Shown: positions 57,457 to 64,000 of the stretch, piece by piece
Numbering within the stretch: position 1 is the first letter of the stretch
Layout of the letters: each line of letters begins with the position of its first letter
Assembly: GCA_902625845.1 (NCBI GenBank)
Contig: CACOCT010000002.1
Location: forward strand, 62,001 to 126,000
Length of the DNA stretch: 64,000 bases
From: an uncultured Prochlorococcus sp.
GTDB taxonomy: Bacteria > Cyanobacteriota > Cyanobacteriia > PCC-6307 > Cyanobiaceae
Direction of reading: 5' to 3'
The notes under the pieces: generated by a model
Told to the model about the DNA's origin: nothing
What the model saw: only the letters and a program-made list of their open reading frames with translations
The model's database searches: none
Made by a program: the position numbers and the translations under genes

Positions 57457-58395
57457 ATGTCTTTGAACACTATAAAAATAAAAAATGAAAAAAATTTAAA
57501 ATGGCCAAAAATACTTATAGCCATTTTAAGTACTATTGGAATTGTTGATACTGGATCAATAACTCTGAAAAATTGGGGTTTGTTTAATTCATTAAGTTGC
57601 CCAGGTGTAAATAAAGGATGTGAGGCAGTTCTAAATAGCCCATGGGGAACATTAATAAAAAATGATCAATATGATATACCACTCTCATTTGCAGGCCTTT
57701 TAACTTATTCAATAATATTGTTAATAGTATTAATTTTGAGCCTAAAAATAATATCTCCAAAACAAGAAATTTATAAGTCGTTTTGGTGGCTTTTATATCT
57801 AATATCTTGCGGATCCTCAGTATTCAGCATCCTATTAGTAAGTATAATGATTATAAAAATTAAATCTTTTTGTTTTTTTTGTTTACTTTCTGCGATTTTA
57901 TCTTTCTCTATTTTTATTCTTACTATTATTGGAGCAAGGTTTGAGAACAGAGAAACTATGTTTTACAGAGGTTTAATTATTGCTTTTACAGTTTTAATTG
58001 GGGGCTTAATTTGGTCTAATCAAGTTGATCCAACTAGGGCAAACGAAATTAACTTGACTAGGGAGAACATATCTCCCCCAATAACGACTGTGAGTTCAAT
58101 AGAAAAAATAAATTTCGCAAAGTTTCTAAATGATAAGAATATCGTAATGTACAGTGCATATTGGTGTCCCCATTGCCATGATCAAAAGCAACTTTTTGGA
58201 AAAAAAGCAGTGGAAGAATTAATAATTGTTGAATGTGCTAAAGATGGTAAAAATAATCAATATAAGCTTTGTCAAGAAAAAGGTATTGAAGGATTTCCTT
58301 CCTGGGAAATTAATAATGAAATATATAGTGGAACTATGAGTTTAAAAGAACTTGCTGAAATGACTAATTATGATGGAGATATCAATTTTAAATAG
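57457..58395 (+). CDS. VKOR-thioredoxin fusion protein
   Basis: A 312-aa membrane protein. Four or five helices carry the VKOR cysteines: SCPGVNKGCEAVLNSPWG near residue 48 and the active FCFFCLLSA near 144. The C-terminal thioredoxin-like part has YWCPHCHDQK near 232. Cyanobacterial VKOR homologues form disulfides in the lumen or periplasm, using quinones as acceptors. It overlaps the end of nadB by 8 nt. Confidence 0.9.
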   Translation: MSLNTIKIKNEKNLKWPKILIAILSTIGIVDTGSITLKNWGLFNSLSCPGVNKGCEAVLNSPWGTLIKNDQYDIPLSFAGLLTYSIILLIVLILSLKIISPKQEIYKSFWWLLYLISCGSSVFSILLVSIMIIKIKSFCFFCLLSAILSFSIFILTIIGARFENRETMFYRGLIIAFTVLIGGLIWSNQVDPTRANEINLTRENISPPITTVSSIEKINFAKFLNDKNIVMYSAYWCPHCHDQKQLFGKKAVEELIIVECAKDGKNNQYKLCQEKGIEGFPSWEINNEIYSGTMSLKELAEMTNYDGDINFK

Positions 58396-60046
58396 GAGTT
58401 CTTTTTATTTCTTGATTTCTTTTTTGATTTGAGTGGCATTTCCAAATATCATTTTTATTTGGATAATCATTTCTATAATGTCCACCTCTACTCTCCTCTC
58501 TAAAAAGACATGCATTCATTAAAAGTCGAGTCGTAATTTGCCTATTTTGTAAATCGATCAACAAATTAAGTGCTCTTCTGTGTTCCTCATCAAAGGATAA
58601 TATCTGATCTAACTCAACTTGTTTAACAAGATTTAAAAGCGAGTTATCAATTAGATCAGATTTACCGTTATCCAAATGATAGGAAAATAATTCCATTTTA
58701 TTTTTAGAACGAGATACACCAATATTTTCCCAGCAAGATTTTCTCAATTCTTCAATGTGAATTGATATTTTACCAAACAAATCTTTATCAACATCACATA
58801 TCTGAAAACTCGTATTTATGCGTTCAATAGATTTAGTTAAACCCATATCTAATTCTATCGATGCCATTTTTTTAGCAAATACAAGGCATTCCATAAGTGA
58901 ATTACTTGCTAATCTATTAGCTCCATGGACTCCTGTTGAGGCAACTTCACCAACAGCATATAAGTTTTTAATAGTTGTCGCAGCGTTTAGATCTGTATAG
59001 ACTCCACCCATCCAATAATGTGCAGCTGGGGCGACTGGAATTACCTCATTTAATGGATTTACTCCATATTCTTGGCATCTATTTAATATTGTTGGAAATC
59101 TTTTAACGATTTTATCTGGATCAATAAATCGTAAATCTAAACCAACATGATCAGTATTATTCTTAATCATATTATTTATAATCGCTCTACTGACTTGATC
59201 TCTAGAGGATAATTCTTTATCTTTTAGATGATCGACTGGACTATTCCCATATTTATCAACTAGAACAGCGCCTTCTCCTCTCAAAGCTTCAGAAATCAAA
59301 AAACAAGGAGCTCCATAAAACTTTAAGGCCGTGGGATGAAACTGTATAAATTCCAAATCTTGAATCAAAGCACCTGCTTTCCAAGCGAGTGAAATTCCCT
59401 CCCCCGCTGACTGGGATGGATTTGTTGTATTTGTGAACAAATGTCCACCCCCTCCTGTCGCTAATACAACTGCCTTAGAAGAAATCCAATATAAATTTGA
59501 TCCATCTAACACTTGTACACCTCTACAGATTTTATTTTCGACTAATAATTCTGTTACCCTTACACCTCTGCAGTGCAAAATATTATCCTTAGATTCAACA
59601 TGATCTTCGAGAACTTCAACAAGAGCTCTTCCTGTTCGATCTTTTACGTGTAGTACTCTTCTACAAGAATGAGCCGCTTCTAAAGTTGTTGATAATTGAT
59701 CTAAATTCTTATCAAAAATCATTCCTAGCCTTTGTAAATTATCAACACAATTTGGCGCCTCTCTAACTAGCATTTCAACAGCTTTAATATCACATAATCC
59801 ATCCCCTGCTTTTAATGTATCCTCAATATGCAATTCAAAGGAATCATCAGGCCTAATAACAGATGCTATTCCACCTTGAGCCCATCTACTTGAAGATACT
59901 TTACTAGTATTTCTATTTAAAAGGAGAACATTTAAATTATCTGGCAGTTCTAGTGAGGCCATTAAACCTGCTGCTCCAGCACCAATAACAATGACGTCCC
60001 AATTATTAAATTCAATCGGATTTTTGGAGAATGGGGGCCTTAACAT
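58388..60046 (-). CDS. nadB: L-aspartate oxidase
   Basis: A 552-aa flavoprotein: VIGAGAAGLMASLEL at the N-terminus, SSRWAQGGIASVI near residue 53, GGGGHLFTNTTNPSQSAGEG near 195, QFHPTAL near 239, and GGVYTDLNAATTIKNLYAVG near 350. It oxidises aspartate to iminoaspartate, first step of NAD synthesis. One base is shared with the next upstream gene (60046). Confidence 0.94.
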   Translation of the reverse strand: MLRPPFSKNPIEFNNWDVIVIGAGAAGLMASLELPDNLNVLLLNRNTSKVSSSRWAQGGIASVIRPDDSFELHIEDTLKAGDGLCDIKAVEMLVREAPNCVDNLQRLGMIFDKNLDQLSTTLEAAHSCRRVLHVKDRTGRALVEVLEDHVESKDNILHCRGVRVTELLVENKICRGVQVLDGSNLYWISSKAVVLATGGGGHLFTNTTNPSQSAGEGISLAWKAGALIQDLEFIQFHPTALKFYGAPCFLISEALRGEGAVLVDKYGNSPVDHLKDKELSSRDQVSRAIINNMIKNNTDHVGLDLRFIDPDKIVKRFPTILNRCQEYGVNPLNEVIPVAPAAHYWMGGVYTDLNAATTIKNLYAVGEVASTGVHGANRLASNSLMECLVFAKKMASIELDMGLTKSIERINTSFQICDVDKDLFGKISIHIEELRKSCWENIGVSRSKNKMELFSYHLDNGKSDLIDNSLLNLVKQVELDQILSFDEEHRRALNLLIDLQNRQITTRLLMNACLFREESRGGHYRNDYPNKNDIWKCHSNQKRNQEIKRTPI

Positions 60047-60813
60047 TAAACCAATCCACTTAAATTTGGCTGAATTATTGCAAGCAAGATAAAAATGCCA
60101 TCAACTATTAATGTCGTTTGCAAAACATAACTAGATACTAAAATAGATCTACCATTCGAAGCATTGATAGAAGAATATTCAGCAATTTTTCTGGAAAGTA
60201 ACCATAGAGAAAAACCAGTAATAAAAATAATAGATAAAGGCTTAATACTAATAAGATTTTCAGAAGTTTTTTGGAGTATTAAAGGAGCAATTTCAGAGTC
60301 AGCATTTATCACATCCATCCATCTATCCATTAAACCAGTAAAAAATATAGTTAAGTCAGTAATTGCTGTGCCAACCAAAGATGCTATATAAAAGCTTGAT
60401 CCTATCTTCCACTTTGTCCCTAATCCAATTAAAGCGAGAGGAAGAGCTACAGCCTCAACAGGAATATGAAGGATAGGATGAGCACTTAACCAACCCCAAA
60501 AAAGTGACCCACCAAGCCAACTACCTGCAACACCTAACAATAATGATCCAATAATAAAGAATTTTTTTGAAGGCTCACTAGATAAAAATATTCCTGTTGC
60601 TAAAATAAAAAATGTAAATATTAAAGCACTATTTGGCTGAAATCTTACCCAAGGAGCTTGTAAAAATATAGGTAATATTACAAAAAAAGATGACCAGAAT
60701 CTTAAAGTTTTTGCTTGTGTCAGATAAGTACCTTCAACGATATGAACATCTTCAATAAACATCGATTTATAATGATTTTCTTTACTCAAATTTTTAGAGA
60801 CTACTTCTTTCAA
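60046..60813 (-). CDS. DUF3120 membrane protein
   Basis: A 255-aa protein with about six membrane helices. WSSFFVILPIFLQAPWVRF near residue 40 and SWLGGSLFWGWLSAHPILHI near 97 match cyanobacterial DUF3120. The function is unknown. It is upstream of nadB with a one-base overlap. Confidence 0.8.
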   Translation of the reverse strand: MKEVVSKNLSKENHYKSMFIEDVHIVEGTYLTQAKTLRFWSSFFVILPIFLQAPWVRFQPNSALIFTFFILATGIFLSSEPSKKFFIIGSLLLGVAGSWLGGSLFWGWLSAHPILHIPVEAVALPLALIGLGTKWKIGSSFYIASLVGTAITDLTIFFTGLMDRWMDVINADSEIAPLILQKTSENLISIKPLSIIFITGFSLWLLSRKIAEYSSINASNGRSILVSSYVLQTTLIVDGIFILLAIIQPNLSGLV

Positions 60814-60999
60814 TGAACTAATAATGAAAAATGAAACTTTTGTTTAATTTTGACTTAAGTTAGATAAATCTGATGTTCATATTCTTTAGAATTGAACTAC
60901 AAAAAACCAAATATATTAAATATATTAAAAGTATTTAATAGGCTTTGAGTCTTTTATAGGTTTAGAATATGAATATTACAGCAATCTAGCATTTGTACT

Positions 61000-62412
61000 G
61001 TGTGGCAAGAAACTAATTATCTAGAAAATTCAAATGATGTATTAATTTCAGAAAATAGTCACAAAATAAATCCTGCTTTAATAGAAAGTATTGAAAACAA
61101 TTCAATAGCAGATGAGGTAGGGTTCGAATCTGGAGATGCTATTTTAAGTATCAATGGCATCAAACCAAGAGATTTAATTGACTATCAAATATTAATATGC
61201 GATGAAATCTTAGAAATAACAGTTTTGGATAAAAATAATAAAGTTCACAACATTACAATTGAAAAAGATCAAGATTCCAGTTTAGGTATAAATTTTACAG
61301 AGGCTTTATTTGATTCTCTAAAAGAATGTAATAATCAATGTCCATTTTGTTTTATTGATCAACAACCTTCAGGCAAAAGAAAAAGCTTATATCTTAAGGA
61401 TGATGATTATAGACTAAGTTTTTTATATGGATCATATCTAACATTAACTAATTTAAAGGAAAAAGATTGGAACAGAATATCTACTCAAAATCTTTCGCCT
61501 CTCTTCATATCTATTCATGCAACTAATCCTGATATCAGAGAAAAACTACTTAAAAACAAAAATGCCAGAGAAATTTTAAATCAGATAAAGTGGTTCGAAA
61601 AACACGCTCTTCAAATACATGCACAAATAGTTGTATGTCCAGAAATAAATGATAATGAAATACTTGAAAAATCAATTCTAGATCTTTCACAGTTTTGGTC
61701 TAAAGAAAAACAAACAGTATTATCTGTAGCTATTGTTCCAGTAGGTTTAACAAGATTTAGACCAGAAGATGATGGCTTAATAGCTATTGATAAATGCTAT
61801 GCAAAAAAAACAATTATCCAAGTAGAAAATATACAAGAAATGATGCAGAAAAAACTTGGGACAAGATTCTGTTGGTTATCTGACGAATGGTACTTGATTG
61901 CAGGTGAAAAATTACCCCAGTATAAAACTTATGAAAATATGCCACAAGAATCAAACGGTGTGGGAACAATTCGTAGCTTTTTAACAATGTTAGAAACTGA
62001 GACAAAATCTCTACCAAAAAAATTGGCTCAGAAAAGAAATGTGAGTTGGATCGTTGGTAAACTAGTTTATGAAGCTCTTATCCCAACTCGAGAAAAATTA
62101 AATAAGATAGAAAACTTAAAAATTAATCTTTATGGATTACCAAGTAAATATTGGGGTCAAGAACAAGTAGTAACAGGACTTTTAACTGGAGAAGACTTAA
62201 TTTTAGGTTTAAAGGATAAAGCTCTTGGAGAAGCAATTTATATACCTTCGATGATGTTAAAGGTAGGCAGTGATCTGTTTTTAGATGATAAAAAAATAGA
62301 AGACGTAGAAAAAGAATTGAGTACTAAAATTCACGTTGTATATGAAGCAAATGATATTATTAAAGATCTAGTTGGACAAAGTTCTAGTAAAAATTTAGTT
62401 AATCATGTTTAA
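61000..62412 (+). CDS. PDZ/Fe-S protein of the DUF512 family
   Basis: A 470-aa protein starting at GTG 61000 (in-frame TGA lies shortly upstream). A PDZ-like part (VGFESGDAILSINGIKPRDL near residue 40) is followed by a CxxxCxxC motif in ECNNQCPFCFIDQQPSGKRK near 109, then the DUF512 part. It matches a TIGR03279-type cyanobacterial oxidoreductase, related to radical-SAM proteins. Substrate unknown. It overlaps the TolC-like gene by 8 nt. Confidence 0.85.
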   Translation: MWQETNYLENSNDVLISENSHKINPALIESIENNSIADEVGFESGDAILSINGIKPRDLIDYQILICDEILEITVLDKNNKVHNITIEKDQDSSLGINFTEALFDSLKECNNQCPFCFIDQQPSGKRKSLYLKDDDYRLSFLYGSYLTLTNLKEKDWNRISTQNLSPLFISIHATNPDIREKLLKNKNAREILNQIKWFEKHALQIHAQIVVCPEINDNEILEKSILDLSQFWSKEKQTVLSVAIVPVGLTRFRPEDDGLIAIDKCYAKKTIIQVENIQEMMQKKLGTRFCWLSDEWYLIAGEKLPQYKTYENMPQESNGVGTIRSFLTMLETETKSLPKKLAQKRNVSWIVGKLVYEALIPTREKLNKIENLKINLYGLPSKYWGQEQVVTGLLTGEDLILGLKDKALGEAIYIPSMMLKVGSDLFLDDKKIEDVEKELSTKIHVVYEANDIIKDLVGQSSSKNLVNHV

Positions 62413-63838
62413 AACGTTAATTAATTATTGTTTACTAATACCTATCTTGTTGATAATGACTCCAAAAAGTATCGCGCAAGCTGAAATATTAGACAAAGAA
62501 ACAACAGAAAAAAAATTACTAAAACAAAGACATATAAAGTTTGATGATATTCCCAATATTATATCAAACAGAAATTTGGAACTTAAATCTTTAGAGAAAT
62601 TAGTGCAAGCATCATCTTTCGATTTATCAAGCAAAATATCCCAAAGATATCCCAAGCTAAATTTAAATGCTAGCGGCTTTCCACAATATCTTTACTCAGA
62701 AAGTTTTAATAACAATTCTAATGATACTAAAACTTCTCAATATCAAATTAATCCATCCCTTAATTTAAGGTGGGATATCATTGATCCTACAAGAAAACTT
62801 GAGATTATATCTTTTAAAAATAGATATGAAATAGCAAGAAATAACTATAAAATAAAAAAACAAGATTTAATTCAAGAGGCAAAATCTCGATATCATAAAT
62901 ATCAAAAATCGATACAAGACGAAAAAAATGCTCAAATAGCTGTTGAATTATCAAAGACAAGCTTACAGGATGCTAACGCTAAATTAGAAGTTGGCATAGG
63001 AACTAAATTTGAAGTATTAGAAGCTAATTCTCAATTAGAGAGAGATATACAGCTTCTTAAAGAAAAGACTATCGCGAAAGAGATAAATTTAATATCTCTC
63101 AAAGAAATTTTTAATATTGATCCTGAAGAGGATTTTACTATCGATGAGAAACAAAAATTAATTGGATTTTGGTTTCACCCTTTAGAAAAAATTTTAAAAA
63201 GTGGATTAAATAATAGTTATTCTTTAAAAAATTTAACTCTTCAAGATTCAATCAAAAGGAATCAAGCTCAAAACTTTAAGAATGCAAATTTACCGATTAT
63301 TTATATAAGTAATAGTCTTTCAAGTTCATTCTCTAAAGGAAGCGCTCTTACTGGACAAATAGATCCTGACAGAACCTCTTCAACTTACTCCAATAAAATA
63401 AGCCTAAACTTAACGTGGAATTTTTTTAATGCAGGTCAAAATAATAATTCTTTTAAAGCCAAACAAGCTGAAGCTGAATCTGAGAAGTTAAAGTTTCTAA
63501 ATTTGCAGAATATTATTAAAACAAATATTAATCGGGCATATTTGAATTTATTAAAAAATAAAGATAAATTAATATCCACTAAACAAGAAATTATTGCAAG
63601 TAAAGAGGCATTAAGGTTAGCAAGATTAAGGTATGATGTCGGAGTATCTACTTTAAAAGATGTTTTAATAAGGCAAAAAGAATTAACTCTTTCTCAATCT
63701 AAAAATATTGATGCAATTTATAATTACAACATTAACTTAGATAAATTAGAAAGGTTAACTTTTCTTCTAAAAGATAAAGAGTGTAATAGTGACATTAATA
63801 CAAATGAAGATTTTAAAGATTCCATTTGTGATTATTAA
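62405..63838 (+). CDS. TolC-like outer-membrane efflux protein
   Basis: A 477-aa protein with a signal peptide (INYCLLIPILLIMTPKSIAQ). Two related long-helix halves: ASSFDLSSKISQRYPKLNLN near residue 70 with AQIAVELSKTSLQDANAKLE near 178, and KQAEAESEKLKFLN near 355 with ALRLARLRYDVGVSTLKDVL near 400. This is the outer-membrane factor layout for type I secretion and efflux. No ABC or RND partner is visible. Confidence 0.88.
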   Translation: MFKTLINYCLLIPILLIMTPKSIAQAEILDKETTEKKLLKQRHIKFDDIPNIISNRNLELKSLEKLVQASSFDLSSKISQRYPKLNLNASGFPQYLYSESFNNNSNDTKTSQYQINPSLNLRWDIIDPTRKLEIISFKNRYEIARNNYKIKKQDLIQEAKSRYHKYQKSIQDEKNAQIAVELSKTSLQDANAKLEVGIGTKFEVLEANSQLERDIQLLKEKTIAKEINLISLKEIFNIDPEEDFTIDEKQKLIGFWFHPLEKILKSGLNNSYSLKNLTLQDSIKRNQAQNFKNANLPIIYISNSLSSSFSKGSALTGQIDPDRTSSTYSNKISLNLTWNFFNAGQNNNSFKAKQAEAESEKLKFLNLQNIIKTNINRAYLNLLKNKDKLISTKQEIIASKEALRLARLRYDVGVSTLKDVLIRQKELTLSQSKNIDAIYNYNINLDKLERLTFLLKDKECNSDINTNEDFKDSICDY

Positions 63839-64000
63839 ATGCATAATAAGGAAATGAATAATTCATCAAATCAATTAAACGAAGAACAATTAAGTGAATT
63901 AAATAATCTTTTTAATTCTATAAGTGAAAGGCAGCTTAATGATTTTGGTAATATTACTGCCAGTAATAAAGCGGATGGATCACTTATTACAAGTTGCGAC
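63839..64000 (+). CDS. Inositol-monophosphatase family protein (partial)
   Basis: The first 54 codons are present, and the rest runs off the right edge. Read as MHNKEMNNSSNQLNEEQLSE... then ITASNKADGSLITSCD, matching the KADGS.vT..D start of the inositol-monophosphatase/HisN fold. The internal ATG at 63854 could also be the start. The gene begins right after the TolC-like stop. Confidence 0.65.
   Translation, partial: MHNKEMNNSSNQLNEEQLSELNNLFNSISERQLNDFGNITASNKADGSLITSCD

Overview
The window looks like chromosome of a high-light-adapted marine Prochlorococcus or a very close relative. It is strongly AT-rich, has tiny intergenic gaps in its core parts, and carries cyanobacterial markers: rpaA, rpaB, ycf3, ndhO, zds, crr7, DUF3120, DUF4346 and VKOR-thioredoxin. 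It also has RNAs that look like the picocyanobacterial Yfr2 and Yfr1 families. This placement rests on recognised protein families and gene order; no database search was run.

Layout. Positions 1-13145 are core: a partial CCA-adding enzyme, tsaB, a leftward rpaB-plsX-fabH-fabD-plsC run for membrane lipid synthesis, radA, ycf3, a copper-type P-ATPase with tmk and holB, and the circadian output regulator rpaA. Positions 13146-41741 are a hypervariable island ending at tRNA-Asn(GTT). Positions 41742-64000 are core again: an ABC ATPase, cysK, ndhO, zds, hemD, rbfA, aroK, a double PTPS-fold protein, nadB, a PDZ/Fe-S protein, a TolC-like protein and the start of an inositol-phosphatase family gene.

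The island has two halves. The left half (about 13.1-28.5 kb) is rich in small genes and decayed copies. It holds three Yfr2-like sRNA genes, each with a related palindromic operator ending 58-60 bp upstream of the conserved RNA start. A fourth copy of the operator, identical to one of these, lies before a secreted glycine-zipper protein. A Yfr1-like RNA in the same region is complementary to the 5' ends of those transcripts. At least eight loci belong to a 'MKL..PF' small-protein family, and about half are pseudogenes.

The right half (25.5-41.8 kb) is a stack of insertions at the 3' end of tRNA-Asn. Four displaced tRNA 3' ends, each followed by its own terminator, lie in line with the intact gene. 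Three of the four intervals between them are bounded by matching short direct repeats (clear 11-bp spacing in two), different in each interval, as expected for recombinase arm sites. Cargo from tRNA outward: a DnaJ/zinc-finger protein, a T5orf172 protein and a NucS-like nuclease; a duplicated pair of secreted proteins; a nitrite-assimilation cluster (cobA, sirohydrochlorin chelatase, nirA, focA, HEAT protein) with a perfect GTA-N8-TAC NtcA box; and older, eroded material. No integrase is visible in the window, so the elements would have to be moved in trans.
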